From positions 1 through 64,000 of the forward strand of contig CAZKTU010000001.1 of NCBI GenBank assembly GCA_964555675.1: DNA of 64,000 nt. The letters run 5' to 3'. Under the pieces are notes generated by a model. It was not told the origin of the DNA. It worked only from the letters and a program-made list of their open reading frames with translations, and searched no databases. Made by a program: the position numbers and the translations under genes. Shown here piece after piece: positions 1 to 9,864 of the stretch; position 1 is the first letter of the stretch, and each line of letters begins with the position of its first letter. The DNA is from CAIWXH01 sp964555675 (GTDB lineage Bacteria > Chloroflexota > Chloroflexia > Chloroflexales > Chloroflexaceae).

Positions 1-2
1 GT

Positions 3-290
3 CCTACTGGAACTACAGGACCTTCTGGTATAACAGGTCCTACTGGAACTACAGGACCTTCTGGTATAACGGGATCTACTGGAACTACAGGACCTTCTGG
101 TATAACAGGTCCTACTGGAACTACAGGGCCTTCTGGTATAACGGGGCCTACTGGAACTACAGGTCCTTCTGGTATAACAGGTCCTGATGGAACTACAGGT
201 CCTTCTGGTATAACAGGTCCTACTGGAACTACAGGGCCTTCTGGTATAACAGGTCCTACTGGAACTAATGGTATAACGGGACCTACCGGG
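3..290 (+). repeat. 36-bp coding tandem repeat (collagen triplets)
   Basis: Near-identical units encode [12 protein letters not shown]. Small differences at third positions and one GPD unit separate the copies. The array continues beyond the left edge. Confidence 0.85.
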
Positions 291-2093
291 AATGGAAATA
301 CAGGAACTACAGGCACAATGGGTCCAATTAACCCTATATTTATTAATGATTTAAATGATTGTAGAAAAAACGCAACCCCTCAAATTACATTAGGTTTTGA
401 ACCTCCAGAAACAAATATAGTTTCTACAATAATTAGAAATATTACAGGTGCTGGAATAGGCGGATCTTCTAAAATTACATTAATAGGAAAAGCAGCAACA
501 GGGTCAACCAATTTTACAACTACCGTATTTGCAGGAGAAAACATTAATTTACCAATTTCTACAAATCCTATTTCATCTGTTGTTGTAGGATCTAATATTA
601 ATTCAACACATAATATAAATAATAGTACTATATTTGGATCTAATATAAGTAAACAATCTGCCGACCCGGATAATATTGCAATTGGATATGGAACTATAGC
701 ATCTAATATATCAATAATAATCGGTTCGTTATCTAATGTATCTACAAATTCTACAACAGTTATAGGATTTAACGCTACAGCATCAGGATCATCAACTAGA
801 TCTATATCATTAGGAACTAAAAGTAATAATTCAACAAGTACAGAAGGTATTTCATTAGGCTATTCAAGTACGAACGTAGTTTCAAATTCATTATCAGTAT
901 GGCCTGGTGCAACATTAGCTCCTGTAGATGTGATTTCATTACCCGTTGAAACTGGTGTTGTAATATATAAGAAAAATGATGGACAAATGGGGCCTTTATA
1001 TAATACTAGTAATGGACAAGTATTATCTACTGATGGTAATGGAGTAGTACAATGGATACAAGGTTCATCTGGAACTGCAGGACCTCAGGGATTAAATGAT
1101 TTAACAGATGCTAAAATTGTTGCGAATTTAGCTACACCGAATATATTTTTAGGATTTAAACCATCTACAGATGTTTCAGGTTCGACGACTGTAATTAGAT
1201 ATAATACAGGAGCTACAATTACAGGTATTAATAATACTATAATTGGCGATAGTGCAACGGGATTGTCTTCTGGAACTAATAATGTAATTATAGGTGAAGG
1301 TTCGGCGGGGCAATTAACAGATACTAGTAATAATGTAATTATAGGATCTAATATCACTACACATGTTAATGCTGCAAAAAATGTTTTATGCGGGGCTAAT
1401 ATATTAAATCCTTCAGGAATAGAAAGTGTAGTTTTTGGTTCTAATGCTAAATTATATGATGATAGTTGTGTAGTAATTGGGATAAATACAGCAGCTAATG
1501 CAGGTGCTACTGGTTCTGTTATTATTGGAGCTACTGCATCTTCATCATTTGCACGAACTATCGTTATAGGCGCTTCAGCGCAAGCTCAGTCTTCTGATGT
1601 TATAGTTCTTGGTGCTAATGCAACAGGTCCTATTGCAACTCCTAATTCCCTTATAGTATGGCCTAACGGTCCATTGGCTAGTATATCACCGGGTGTAGCA
1701 TTATATTATAATTCAACATCAGGTCAAGTAGGTCCTTTAGTTTCTTCAAGAAGATTTAAAGAAAATATAACTGATATAGAAATTGATACTACTAAATTAT
1801 ATAATCTTAGACCTGTATCTTATAATTATAAGAATGAACCATCTCAAAGAACAATAGGTTTGATAGCTGAAGAAGTTTATACTGAAATTCCTGAAGTTGT
1901 TTATTGTGATTCTGAAGGACCTTATAGTATTAACTATGATTTAATTAATACTATATTAGTTAATGAAAATAAAAAATTAAAGAATATGATAGATAATTCA
2001 AAAAATATATTACTATCAGAGAAAAATAAATTATCAATATTAAAAACTAACCTAACAAATATTATTACAAAATTAACAAATGCAAATATTTAA
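3..2093 (+). CDS. Collagen-like fibre protein with S74 chaperone domain, 5' truncated
   Basis: The reading frame is open from the window edge, so the start lies upstream. Residues 1-105 of the visible part are collagen-type Gly-X-Y triplets ([12 protein letters not shown]) in a 36-bp repeat. Two similar blocks follow, beginning near 340 and 1093 nt (LNDLxD ... GFxP), each with beta-roll-like NxxIG repeats like those of trimeric autotransporter heads. The last ~110 residues are an S74 intramolecular chaperone: SSRRFKENI near residue 581, then GLIAEEV. In phage tail fibres this domain drives trimerisation and then cleaves itself off before the Ser. The role as a virion surface fibre is inferred. 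It heads a tandem array of four related genes. Confidence 0.85.
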   Translation, partial: PTGTTGPSGITGPTGTTGPSGITGSTGTTGPSGITGPTGTTGPSGITGPTGTTGPSGITGPDGTTGPSGITGPTGTTGPSGITGPTGTNGITGPTGNGNTGTTGTMGPINPIFINDLNDCRKNATPQITLGFEPPETNIVSTIIRNITGAGIGGSSKITLIGKAATGSTNFTTTVFAGENINLPISTNPISSVVVGSNINSTHNINNSTIFGSNISKQSADPDNIAIGYGTIASNISIIIGSLSNVSTNSTTVIGFNATASGSSTRSISLGTKSNNSTSTEGISLGYSSTNVVSNSLSVWPGATLAPVDVISLPVETGVVIYKKNDGQMGPLYNTSNGQVLSTDGNGVVQWIQGSSGTAGPQGLNDLTDAKIVANLATPNIFLGFKPSTDVSGSTTVIRYNTGATITGINNTIIGDSATGLSSGTNNVIIGEGSAGQLTDTSNNVIIGSNITTHVNAAKNVLCGANILNPSGIESVVFGSNAKLYDDSCVVIGINTAANAGATGSVIIGATASSSFARTIVIGASAQAQSSDVIVLGANATGPIATPNSLIVWPNGPLASISPGVALYYNSTSGQVGPLVSSRRFKENITDIEIDTTKLYNLRPVSYNYKNEPSQRTIGLIAEEVYTEIPEVVYCDSEGPYSINYDLINTILVNENKKLKNMIDNSKNILLSEKNKLSILKTNLTNIITKLTNANI

Positions 2094-2113
2094 TAAAATA
2101 TTTTATTATCTAA

Positions 2114-2134
2114 TTATTATTCAATGAATAATAA
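2114..2134 (+). terminator. 3' hairpin, C-to-T stem variant
   Basis: Stem TTATTATTC/GAATAATAA, loop AAT, 9 bp. It follows the first fibre gene and contains the upstream ATG of the next one. Confidence 0.6.
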
Positions 2135-2135
2135 A

Positions 2136-3707
2136 ATGTCAACATTTATTCCAAATTTTCAACAACAATATGTTCAACAAATTGCTACAACTACGTCTAT
2201 TACATATATTAATAATATAACAGGTGGTGTAGGCGGAGGTGGAGGAACTGGTCCAACTGGTGCCGATGGATCTTCTTCATTGACAGGAGCTACAGGCCCT
2301 AATGGCTTAACAGGACCAACTGGAAGTATGGGACCTACAGGACCTGCAGGTAGTTCATCAGGTACCGGATCTACCGGTCCAACTGGCCCGGTTGGTCCAA
2401 CCGGAAGTATGGGTCCTACAGGCGCTGCAGGAGTATCATCATTAACAGGAGCCACCGGACCTTTAGGACCAACTGGAAGTACTGGACCAACTGGAAGTAA
2501 TGGACCAACTGGAAGTACTGGACCAACTGGAAGTACTGGACCTACGGGACCTTTAGGCCCAACTGGACCTTTAGGGCCAACTGGAAGTACTGGACCTGTA
2601 GGTCCGGTTGGAAATACCGGATCTGTAGGACCTACTGGAAATATTGGACCTTTAGGATCTACTGGAAGCACCGGCCCCACTGGATCTATAGGACCTACTG
2701 GAAGTACCGGTCCTACTGGGTCTATAGGCCCGACTGGAAGTACCGGTCCTACTGGGTCTATAGGCCCCACTGGTCCGACCGGTTCAGATGGGTCTTTAGC
2801 AAATACAGGAGCAACAGGACCCGCAGGAATACCAGCAAGTTTAAGAGATCTTAGTGATACATTAATAACAGATACTTATATGGTATTAGGTCATAAACCT
2901 GCATCAGTTGCGTCTGGAACCTTGATTGTTTCATCAGTTACAGGGGCTACTATTAGTGGAAATAATAATACTGTATTAGGAAGTAATTCTGGGGTAGATT
3001 TATCATCTGGATCTGGTAATACGATAGTAGGAGCAAATTCTGGTAATAGTATATCATCAGGACAGTCAAATGTTATTGTAGGATCAGCTTGTGGAAATGC
3101 TATTGTTAATTCTGGAAATAATATAATAATAGGTTATGGATCTACTTCTTCAGCAACTTCTCAAAATGGAATAGCTATCGGAACGAATATTACAACATCA
3201 ACAGATTCTATATGTATCGGTTCCGACATAAATACAAGTCTTGTAACGAGCGCTATTGTTCTTGGTAAAGGAGTACTTAGTCCCGCTGCTAATGGATTTT
3301 ATGTTAAACCTGGAGGGGGCTCTATAAGACCCGGAACGTCAACCGGATTATTATATTACAATACTACAACTGCAGAAATTACATTTGCACCATCATCTAG
3401 AAAATATAAAACAAATATACAACCTCTTAATATAGATACATCTAAAGTTTTTGATTTACAACCTGTTACATTCAAATATATAAATAACCCTGAAAGTAAA
3501 TATTCAAATATTGGATATATTGCAGAAGATGTATATCCATTATTACCGAGTATCGTTTCTGTTCAAGATGGAGAAATTGAAGGTGTAAGATATGAAATGC
3601 TTAGTGTAGTTTTACTTGAAGAAAATAAAAAATTAAGAAAAGAATTAGATGATGCAAAATTAGAGATTAATAATATACTAAAGAAATTATCAGATTTAGG
3701 ATTATAA
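2136..3707 (+). CDS. Collagen-like fibre protein with S74 chaperone domain
   Basis: 523 residues from the chosen start. Residues ~38-228 are Gly-X-Y triplets (mostly GPT, GST, GPL). A middle part has [14 protein letters not shown] beta-roll repeats. The C-terminus is an S74 domain with SSRKYKTNI near residue 420 and GYIAEDV, ending in a charged helix. An ATG 12 bp upstream is in frame, but it sits inside the hairpin that ends the previous gene, so I prefer MSTFIPNF. The conserved N-terminal peptide (MS..I.NFQ) is shared with the next two genes and may be the capsid-anchoring part. Virion fibre role is inferred. Confidence 0.85.
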   Translation: MSTFIPNFQQQYVQQIATTTSITYINNITGGVGGGGGTGPTGADGSSSLTGATGPNGLTGPTGSMGPTGPAGSSSGTGSTGPTGPVGPTGSMGPTGAAGVSSLTGATGPLGPTGSTGPTGSNGPTGSTGPTGSTGPTGPLGPTGPLGPTGSTGPVGPVGNTGSVGPTGNIGPLGSTGSTGPTGSIGPTGSTGPTGSIGPTGSTGPTGSIGPTGPTGSDGSLANTGATGPAGIPASLRDLSDTLITDTYMVLGHKPASVASGTLIVSSVTGATISGNNNTVLGSNSGVDLSSGSGNTIVGANSGNSISSGQSNVIVGSACGNAIVNSGNNIIIGYGSTSSATSQNGIAIGTNITTSTDSICIGSDINTSLVTSAIVLGKGVLSPAANGFYVKPGGGSIRPGTSTGLLYYNTTTAEITFAPSSRKYKTNIQPLNIDTSKVFDLQPVTFKYINNPESKYSNIGYIAEDVYPLLPSIVSVQDGEIEGVRYEMLSVVLLEENKKLRKELDDAKLEINNILKKLSDLGL

Positions 3708-3725
3708 TTAATTTAATTTTAATTA

Positions 3726-3742
3726 ATTATTCAATGAATAAT
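3726..3742 (+). terminator. 3' hairpin, C-to-T stem variant
   Basis: Stem ATTATTC/GAATAAT, loop AAT, between two tandem fibre genes. Confidence 0.55.
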
Positions 3743-3745
3743 AAA

Positions 3746-5305
3746 ATGTCTTCATATATATCAAATTTTCAACATCAAAATATACAACAAATTGCTATAG
3801 AAGCTATAACTGTTTATGTTGATAATATAACAGGAGGAATAGGAAGTGGACATACTGGCCCAACTGGTACAAATGGTATCGCATCAGCTACAGGTTCTAC
3901 CGGAGCCATAGGTGGTTTAGGTAATACTGGTATACATGGCCATACAGGACCTGCAGGAATTTTAACTATAACTGGAAGTACGGGTCCTAATGGTAATCAA
4001 GGTCCAACTGGAATACTAGGATCTACAGGTCCGATGGGAACGCCATCGTCAACGGGGTCGACAGGGCCTGCTGGAATGACAGGGTCTGCTGGAATAACAG
4101 GCCCTATTTCCAATTTAACAGGCCCTATTTCCAATTTAACAGGTCCTACAGGATCTATTGGATCTATTGGATCTACAGGATCTATTGGATCTATTACAGG
4201 ACCTACAGGTTCTACCGGTTCTCAAGGATCTACCGGTCCTACTGGAAATACCGGCCCTACTGGAAATACCGGGTTTGCCGGAAACACTGGTTCGGTAGGG
4301 CCTAATGAAATGACTGGAAGTAACGGTCCTACTGGATCTAAAGGAATAACAGGACCGAATGGTAATACTAATTTAATAGGCCCTACAGGACCTATAGGTA
4401 TTCCTGGGATTGCTCTTAATAGAGGTCATACTGGCATAACAGGTCCATCTAATAAATTACTATTATTAGAACATGTACAATATGGCAATTCAAGTTTCCG
4501 AATAGGGACTAAAGGTGTAATAACAAATGGAACGTTTATAATAAACTCTGCAACTGGTGGACAACATGGCGTAAATAATACAATATTAGGAATATCAGGA
4601 GGAACTTCTTTAACAATATCGTCAGAAGATAACACTGTTATAGGAAATGGAAGATTGGATTCTCTTGCTTCACGAAATACCATTATAGGAAACAATATAA
4701 CAGGAACATCAACTTTAGAGTCTATTAATATAGGAACTCAACATACATATGGAATACAGAATAGATCTGTATCAATTGGTGATACTATTAATAGTGTAAA
4801 TACGGATAATATCGCGATTATTCATAATACTACTATTATTCATTCAGGGTCAATTTTATTAGGAAAAAATTTTACTAGTACTGCTAATAATGCATTCCAA
4901 GTCAGACCTGGTGGAAATCTTATTAATTTATATGATAATATTGGTTTATATTTAGAATACTCAACAAGCACATTTGAAATACAAGTATATCCATCATCTA
5001 AAAAATATAAAACAGATATCCAACCTCTTAATATGGATACCTCAAAAATTTTAAATTTACAACCAGTATCTTACGAATATAAAACGGCTCTTGGTGATGT
5101 AAATATAGGATTAATAGCTGAAGAAGTACTTCCAATAGTTCCAGAAATTGTAAGATTTGGAAATAACGACGAACCAGAAGCTATATCATATATTACATTA
5201 AATATTTTATTAGTTTGCGAAAGTAAAAAAATAAGAGATGAATTAATATTATTAAAAGAACATATCAATAATATCAATTCTAAATTAGCATTTTTAAATA
5301 AATAA
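3746..5305 (+). CDS. Collagen-like fibre protein with S74 chaperone domain
   Basis: 519 residues. The N-terminal anchor-like peptide [12 protein letters not shown] is followed by ~195 residues of imperfect Gly-X-Y triplets; these are less regular than in the preceding gene and are interrupted by direct repeats (GPISNLT twice, GSIGSI). Next comes a beta-roll-like middle. The S74 domain (SSKKYKTDI near residue 417, GLIAEEV) shows the expected Ser and Lys. As with its neighbours, an in-frame ATG 12 bp upstream lies in the intergenic hairpin and was not used. The greater decay of the repeat suggests relaxed constraint on the collagen stalk, but no stop interrupts it. Confidence 0.82.
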   Translation: MSSYISNFQHQNIQQIAIEAITVYVDNITGGIGSGHTGPTGTNGIASATGSTGAIGGLGNTGIHGHTGPAGILTITGSTGPNGNQGPTGILGSTGPMGTPSSTGSTGPAGMTGSAGITGPISNLTGPISNLTGPTGSIGSIGSTGSIGSITGPTGSTGSQGSTGPTGNTGPTGNTGFAGNTGSVGPNEMTGSNGPTGSKGITGPNGNTNLIGPTGPIGIPGIALNRGHTGITGPSNKLLLLEHVQYGNSSFRIGTKGVITNGTFIINSATGGQHGVNNTILGISGGTSLTISSEDNTVIGNGRLDSLASRNTIIGNNITGTSTLESINIGTQHTYGIQNRSVSIGDTINSVNTDNIAIIHNTTIIHSGSILLGKNFTSTANNAFQVRPGGNLINLYDNIGLYLEYSTSTFEIQVYPSSKKYKTDIQPLNMDTSKILNLQPVSYEYKTALGDVNIGLIAEEVLPIVPEIVRFGNNDEPEAISYITLNILLVCESKKIRDELILLKEHINNINSKLAFLNK

Positions 5306-5315
5306 AATAATATTA

Positions 5316-5334
5316 TATTATTCAATGAATAATA
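5316..5334 (+). terminator. 3' hairpin, C-to-T stem variant
   Basis: Stem TATTATTC/GAATAATA, loop AAT, between tandem fibre genes. Confidence 0.55.
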
Positions 5335-5336
5335 AA

Positions 5337-6470
5337 ATGTCAACTCGTACAAATATATCAAATGTACAAAAAGAAATTATAGAAGGAGTATCGAATATCG
5401 TTATTCAAAAATATGCTGGAGGAACAGGCCCTACAGGACCAACAGGCGGTGGTATCACAGGACCAACAGGACCAGGAGGAGGGTCTTCTCGATTGAGAAG
5501 TATAGGAGATGTAACTATAACAAATAATAAAATGGTACTTGGAACCGATGCAGTAGTCCCAGCTAACAATACAATTATTAGATCTATTACCGGGGCGACT
5601 TTAACAACTGCGGCATCTAGTATAATTTTAGGAAATACTGCTCCCAATTTAACGACGGTAAATAATTCTATCATTATAGCACAATCTAATAACTTAACAA
5701 ATCCTATTCTTAATAATAATCAATTAATTAATAGTAATAATAATATATTAATAGGTAATTGTCAAACATCTCAGAATTTAACAAATTGTATCTCGCTTGG
5801 TACTCCTGGTCTAGTTGACAATAATTATAATGTTTGTAACATGGGTGATACTACTGTTAATGGAAATGACTGTGTTTTGATCGGCTTCAGTAGTGAAGGC
5901 GGAGATAGAACAGTATCATTAGGATCGAATTCTGCAACAAATATTACAGGTGCTATTGCTATAGGTTATAATTCTAAATCGTCTGCTATTAATTCAATAT
6001 CTATAGGTTATAATTCTTTTACCAACGTCGGAGCTGATAATTCCATTACAATTGGAATTAATAAAACTAATATAAATGCAAATTCTGTTGTATTATGGCC
6101 CGGGCAGGCAATTAGAAATTTTGCAGGTCTACCTATGCATTATAATACTACAACAGGAGAAGTAACATATTTTGCTTCATCAAGAAAAACTAAAGACAAT
6201 ATAGTTCCAATAGATGTAGATACAACTAAAATGTATAATCTTCAACCAGTATCTTTTAACTATAAAAATGACCCGACTAAAAGAACTATAGGCTTAATCG
6301 CTGAAGATGTTAATGAAATATTCCCTGAGATTGTACAATCAAACGAAGACGGTCCAGCTGGAATAAATTATGATTTACTTACTGTAATTTTAATAGAAGA
6401 GAATAAAAAATTAAGAGATAGATTAGCAGCCGCTGAAGAAAAAATAAATGATATATTATCCCGAATTTAA
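5337..6470 (+). CDS. Short-stalk fibre protein with S74 chaperone domain
   Basis: 377 residues. This paralogue keeps the N-terminal peptide, the beta-roll-like repeats (ISLGTPG, VSLGSNS, IAIGYNS, ISIGYNS) and the S74 domain (SSRKTKDNI near residue 281, then GLIAEDV). Its collagen part is only about 20 residues (GPTGPTGGGITGPTGPGGG). It is therefore a short-stalk version of the three fibre proteins before it. The stretch RSITGAT is also found in those paralogues, marking a common head module. Start chosen after the hairpin as for its neighbours. Confidence 0.83.
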   Translation: MSTRTNISNVQKEIIEGVSNIVIQKYAGGTGPTGPTGGGITGPTGPGGGSSRLRSIGDVTITNNKMVLGTDAVVPANNTIIRSITGATLTTAASSIILGNTAPNLTTVNNSIIIAQSNNLTNPILNNNQLINSNNNILIGNCQTSQNLTNCISLGTPGLVDNNYNVCNMGDTTVNGNDCVLIGFSSEGGDRTVSLGSNSATNITGAIAIGYNSKSSAINSISIGYNSFTNVGADNSITIGINKTNINANSVVLWPGQAIRNFAGLPMHYNTTTGEVTYFASSRKTKDNIVPIDVDTTKMYNLQPVSFNYKNDPTKRTIGLIAEDVNEIFPEIVQSNEDGPAGINYDLLTVILIEENKKLRDRLAAAEEKINDILSRI

Positions 6471-6476
6471 TCATAA

Positions 6477-6495
6477 TTTTATTCAATGAATAAAA
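6477..6495 (+). terminator. 3' hairpin at end of the fibre array
   Basis: Stem TTTTATTC/GAATAAAA, loop AAT. Its right arm overlaps the promoter element of the helicase gene. Confidence 0.55.
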
Positions 6496-6505
6496 TGAAA
6501 AAAAT
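6492..6505 (+). promoter_or_regulatory. Early-type promoter element of the Pif1-like gene
   Basis: AAAATGAAAAAAAT, about 40 bp before the ATG; matches the poxvirus early core AAAAANTGAAAA. Confidence 0.55.
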
Positions 6506-6542
6506 ATAGAAGAAATAATATATCAAATTTTACTATAAAATA

Positions 6543-7892
6543 ATGTCTGAAAATGATTTATCATCTAATGAAGAAACTGAATATGATTTAATTTTAGATT
6601 CTATATCAAAAGGGGAGAATGTTATGTGTCACGGTCCTGGAGGTACAGGAAAGTCTTATACTTTAAGAAATATAGCACGAACTTTACATGCAAAAAATAT
6701 TATTACATATATTACAGCGACTACTGGAATTGCAGCGGTTAATTTAAGTGATTTCTCGGAAGAGAATAGATTAACAGCTCAAACGTTACATAAATTTGCA
6801 GGATTACAATTAGCAGAAGATCCTATAGAAATATTATTAACAGTAATTAATAAGAAACCTCAAGTTAAAAAACGTTGGAGAGAAACTCAAGTACTAATTA
6901 TAGATGAAATATCTATGTTATCTGCAAGTTTCTTTGATAAATTAGATGCCATTGCAAGATTTTGCAAACATAATAATAAACCGTTTGGAGGTATTCAATT
7001 AATTTTAAGCGGTGACTTTTTACAACTACCTCCTGTGAATGAAAAGTGGGTATTCTTTTCAAATGTTTGGGAAAAATTAGATGTAACTGTCATTCCATTT
7101 ATTTTACCAAAACGTTACCCGGATGAAGACTTTTTTCATTTATTATTGAGAACTAGAAAAGCCCAATTGACCATGAAAGATGTAACATTTTTAGAATCAA
7201 GAAAAAAAGCATATGACGATTATCAAATAAAATTAAAAAATGATATTGCAAATAAAATTATTGATAAATCTCAAATTAAACCGACAATTTTATATAGTAC
7301 AAGAGCTGAAGCTGAAGCTATCAATTCAGAAGAGTTAAAAAAATGTGAAGGATTTGATGTTAGATTTGATGCAATAGATACTTATGAATGTTATAATGGT
7401 AACCCAAGAAAAATAGATTATCAAAAATTCATGGATGATGCAATTCCTCCATTAATTATACTAAGAGTAGGCGCGCAAGTCATTCTAAAAACAAATCTAG
7501 ACGTAGAAAAAGGTTTAGCAAATGGAACTAAAGGTATAGTTACGGAAATTTTTAGTGGTGGTATGGTTGAAGGTGTCAGATGTAAATGGGAAAATGGCGA
7601 AGTTTCAATGGTTACGCGTGCAAGTTGGAGTAAAAAAGATAAAGAAGGGTTTATTGAACGAGAACAAATACCATTAATTTTAGCATGGGCATTAACTATT
7701 CATAAATGTCAAGGAATGACCTTAAACTATGCTATTTGCGATTTAGGACCGACTATATTTGCACCAGGACAAGCATATGTTGCATTATCAAGAGTTAGAA
7801 AAGGTGAAGGATTATTATTAAAAAGTTTCTCTCATGGTGTTATTAAAACAGACCCTGATGCGATGGTTTATGTTTCTTATATTGAAAATTAA
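6543..7892 (+). CDS. Pif1-like superfamily 1 DNA helicase
   Basis: 449 residues, a compact Pif1/RecD2-type 5'-3' helicase. Walker A GPGGTGKS is at residues 31-38, Walker B IIDEISM at ~119-125, motif III GDFLQLPPV at ~157-165. The C-terminal part has the ANGTKG loop, the IHKCQGMTL motif and YVALSRV with the arginine of motif VI. Pif1 proteins unwind forked, structured or G-quadruplex DNA at replication forks; a role in viral replication is inferred. It has no extra N-terminal domain. The early-type promoter upstream fits expression before or during replication. Confidence 0.95.
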   Translation: MSENDLSSNEETEYDLILDSISKGENVMCHGPGGTGKSYTLRNIARTLHAKNIITYITATTGIAAVNLSDFSEENRLTAQTLHKFAGLQLAEDPIEILLTVINKKPQVKKRWRETQVLIIDEISMLSASFFDKLDAIARFCKHNNKPFGGIQLILSGDFLQLPPVNEKWVFFSNVWEKLDVTVIPFILPKRYPDEDFFHLLLRTRKAQLTMKDVTFLESRKKAYDDYQIKLKNDIANKIIDKSQIKPTILYSTRAEAEAINSEELKKCEGFDVRFDAIDTYECYNGNPRKIDYQKFMDDAIPPLIILRVGAQVILKTNLDVEKGLANGTKGIVTEIFSGGMVEGVRCKWENGEVSMVTRASWSKKDKEGFIEREQIPLILAWALTIHKCQGMTLNYAICDLGPTIFAPGQAYVALSRVRKGEGLLLKSFSHGVIKTDPDAMVYVSYIEN

Positions 7893-7910
7893 ATTACTCA
7901 GTGAGTAATT
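7892..7910. terminator. 3' hairpin between convergent genes
   Basis: Stem AATTACTC/GAGTAATT, loop AGT. Confidence 0.6.
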
Positions 7911-7911
7911 A

Positions 7912-8073
7912 TTACTTTTTATATTTAATAATCTGTTTTCCAAATATTTCAATAGCATTTGTAGATATTTCTAATGGCGGTTTTTTAAAATCGAATTCTA
8001 CACCATATACCTTTTCTGAAATATAAGAAATACATACTCCAAAAACTATTAAATTATAAATTTTATCTAACAT
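7912..8073 (-). CDS. Small hypothetical protein (53 aa)
   Basis: An open frame MLDKIYNLIVFGVC ... QIIKYKK fills the space between two gene-end inverted repeats and is preceded by ATTAAATG. The first ~18 residues are hydrophobic and could be a membrane segment or signal anchor; the rest is mixed and charged. I recognise no family. Position, start context and flanking hairpins make it a plausible gene, but its shortness leaves doubt. Confidence 0.5.
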   Translation of the reverse strand: MLDKIYNLIVFGVCISYISEKVYGVEFDFKKPPLEISTNAIEIFGKQIIKYKK

Positions 8074-8079
8074 TTAATA

Positions 8080-8115
8080 TTTTGATTAAAAATATTTAAA
8101 TATTTTTAATCAAAA
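8080..8115 (-). terminator. 36-bp perfect palindrome at a gene end
   Basis: Arms TTTTGATTAAAAATATTT and its complement with no loop. It covers the TGA stop of the downstream-coordinate minus-strand gene, so it probably acts as that gene's 3' signal. Confidence 0.5.
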
Positions 8116-8826
8116 TTCGTCAAAATTATATACTGTTGTTTTCTTATCTAATGGAGTACGTAAAAGAGATTGACCTCCTACACATAATATATTATCAATT
8201 CTTCCATTTTTATCAAGTGAAACGCCTAATGTAGTACCACTATATCCTAAACGGGCAATTCTATTATTTTTACTATATTCATTAGTAAGTTTATTATATA
8301 AAAATTCTTGTAGGATATACAAATCGTATCCATCTTTCTTTACTAATTCAAGAGCAGTATCATATTCCATACCAACTATATTTAAAAAACAATTAATTAT
8401 ATTTTCTTCTTCTATGCCAGTTGCACGTCTTTGTTTTCCAGCACCTTTTTTAAGAGACATTGCTAGATCATTATTTACATATCTTTGATTTCTTCCAGGT
8501 ACGATTTCAAAATCATATGTTTTTTCCGTACCAATATCGCGGCCAATTTGTAATATTCTTTCTCTATCTAATTTTTTATCATTTACTAGATTTATATTTT
8601 CTTCTTTATTAATAATATCTTCTAATTTTTTTTCTTCGTTAATAACATTTTCTTCATTTAATGAATTCTTTTCATTCAATAAATTTTCTAATTTTAATTC
8701 AATTCTTTCTAATGTATTTTCTAATGTAAATACTAATGATTCAAGTTTTAATAATCTATTATTTACATCATCTAAATTTAAAGTGGGTATAGATAACGGT
8801 TTATCACAATCAAATTCGGTTTGCAT
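8110..8826 (-). CDS. Coiled-coil protein with possible I78/I13-inhibitor-like C-terminus
   Basis: 238 residues. Residues ~12-85 form a strongly predicted coiled coil rich in Leu, Asn, Lys and Glu. A basic middle (KKGAGKQRR) follows. The C-terminal ~70 residues (IVGMEYDTALELVKKDGY, later RIARLGYSGTTLGVSLDKNG) resemble the VG-x-ALxxLK ... R..V.LD..G layout of small potato-type/I78 protease inhibitors; this is a motif-level impression only. The gene is in the same orientation as the small gene after it and the TFIIS-like gene before it. Confidence 0.55.
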   Translation of the reverse strand: MQTEFDCDKPLSIPTLNLDDVNNRLLKLESLVFTLENTLERIELKLENLLNEKNSLNEENVINEEKKLEDIINKEENINLVNDKKLDRERILQIGRDIGTEKTYDFEIVPGRNQRYVNNDLAMSLKKGAGKQRRATGIEEENIINCFLNIVGMEYDTALELVKKDGYDLYILQEFLYNKLTNEYSKNNRIARLGYSGTTLGVSLDKNGRIDNILCVGGQSLLRTPLDKKTTVYNFDEF

Positions 8827-8854
8827 TTATATTTAAAAAAGTTTCTTTTAAAAC

Positions 8855-8867
8855 TACTCATTGAGTA
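8855..8867 (-). terminator. 3' hairpin of the TFIIS-like gene
   Basis: Stem TACTC/GAGTA, loop ATT, between tandem minus-strand genes. Confidence 0.5.
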
Positions 8868-8877
8868 ATCTAATTTA

Positions 8878-9312
8878 TTATTCTTTACCTCTAGAACCGC
8901 ATTTTAAACATTGTCTAAATGTTGTCATTGGTTCATCTGCGGATCTTGTTTGTAATTGCCATAGTAAAAACACGTCACTTTTACATTTAGCATTTTTACA
9001 TTTATATACTCCAACAGAAGCTTCTGCTTTAAATGTTAATCTAATAATATAATTCTTTTTTACCGTTCTTTGTTCTTCATAATGATTTGATAACCATCCA
9101 ATGGAATTATTATTTAATTCATTAATATAATTATCAATTTTATCATTTTCAAAATCTTCTTTACAGATTGCTACTTGATCATATGCTAATATTTTGTAAT
9201 CTATATTATATTCATTAGACAATTCAAATATAATTTCTTCGATATCTCTAGAAATATCTTCATTATTAATTTGATGAAGAATCATTGATAAAACTATACT
9301 TCTATCATTCAT
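8878..9312 (-). CDS. TFIIS-like transcription elongation factor
   Basis: 144 residues. The C-terminus is a TFIIS zinc ribbon: Cys105, Cys110, Cys135 and Cys138 bracket the signature QTRSADEP (121-128). In TFIIS the Asp-Glu of this loop enters the RNA polymerase active site and stimulates cleavage of backtracked RNA. The N-terminal ~85 residues are helical and stand in for the TFIIS domain II. TFIIS homologues are core transcription genes of many large DNA viruses (poxvirus E4L, ASFV I243L). It should act with the viral RNA polymerase, whose subunits are not in this window. Confidence 0.93.
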   Translation of the reverse strand: MNDRSIVLSMILHQINNEDISRDIEEIIFELSNEYNIDYKILAYDQVAICKEDFENDKIDNYINELNNNSIGWLSNHYEEQRTVKKNYIIRLTFKAEASVGVYKCKNAKCKSDVFLLWQLQTRSADEPMTTFRQCLKCGSRGKE

Positions 9313-9332
9313 TATTTAATTTAGCACTTGCT

Positions 9333-9353
9333 ATTTTACTTATTAAGTAAAAT
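9333..9353 (-). terminator. 3' hairpin, T-A closing variant
   Basis: Stem ATTTTACTT/AAGTAAAAT, loop ATT; C-G pair of the usual stem replaced by T-A. Confidence 0.5.
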
Positions 9354-9369
9354 CCAAAATTATTCATTT

Positions 9370-9864
9370 TTAAATTTTATTAAGTTCAACATCTTTATTT
9401 TCAGTAACAGATAAACGTCTTTTTAATTGTTTATTTCTATACCAATGTAAAAAATCTATCAAAATTTGTCCAACTTTTCTTTGTAAATTATTATATACAG
9501 ATATATTTCCACCGACGACACCTACAATTTCAAACACTGTTAATTCGGTCCCTTTTACTTTATATATAAAATAACCACTTAAAAATGCAACAAATATAGA
9601 TAATGGTATATTTATCGTTCTAATAAATATTTTTTGATAATAATCAGCATCTTCTTCATCTTCTAAATCTTCATAATACATAGGTCTTTTATGCATAAAT
9701 TTAGAAAAGTATGGAAAATTTATTAATATTGAATATGTGCTTAATGACAACATAGTCATTACGGCGTAATAATTTAATCTTGAATTTTCAATAAATCCGA
9801 AAATAAAAGCACTACCTATTGGACAAACTAAAGATATTCGTTTAAATATATTTATACACTTCAT
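9370..9864 (-). CDS. Multi-pass membrane protein, unknown function
   Basis: 164 residues with hydrophobic segments at about 10-25, 34-50, 88-104 and 111-125, an acidic patch between them (EDLEDEEDADYY) and a basic C-terminus (RNKQLKRR). No family recognised. It starts directly next to the stop of the methyltransferase-like gene upstream of it with no spacer, so the pair is probably co-transcribed. Confidence 0.7.
   Translation of the reverse strand: MKCINIFKRISLVCPIGSAFIFGFIENSRLNYYAVMTMLSLSTYSILINFPYFSKFMHKRPMYYEDLEDEEDADYYQKIFIRTINIPLSIFVAFLSGYFIYKVKGTELTVFEIVGVVGGNISVYNNLQRKVGQILIDFLHWYRNKQLKRRLSVTENKDVELNKI

Noticed and set aside
1..290. CRISPR-like regular repeat array
   Set aside because: The 36-bp units are contiguous, have no spacers and encode collagen triplets in frame.
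2174..2770. Proline-rich frame antisense to collagen repeats
   Set aside because: It mirrors the Gly-Pro-Thr repeats of the sense gene; no start context or separate signals.
4426..4695. Antisense frame in the third fibre gene
   Set aside because: Shadow of the beta-roll coding part.
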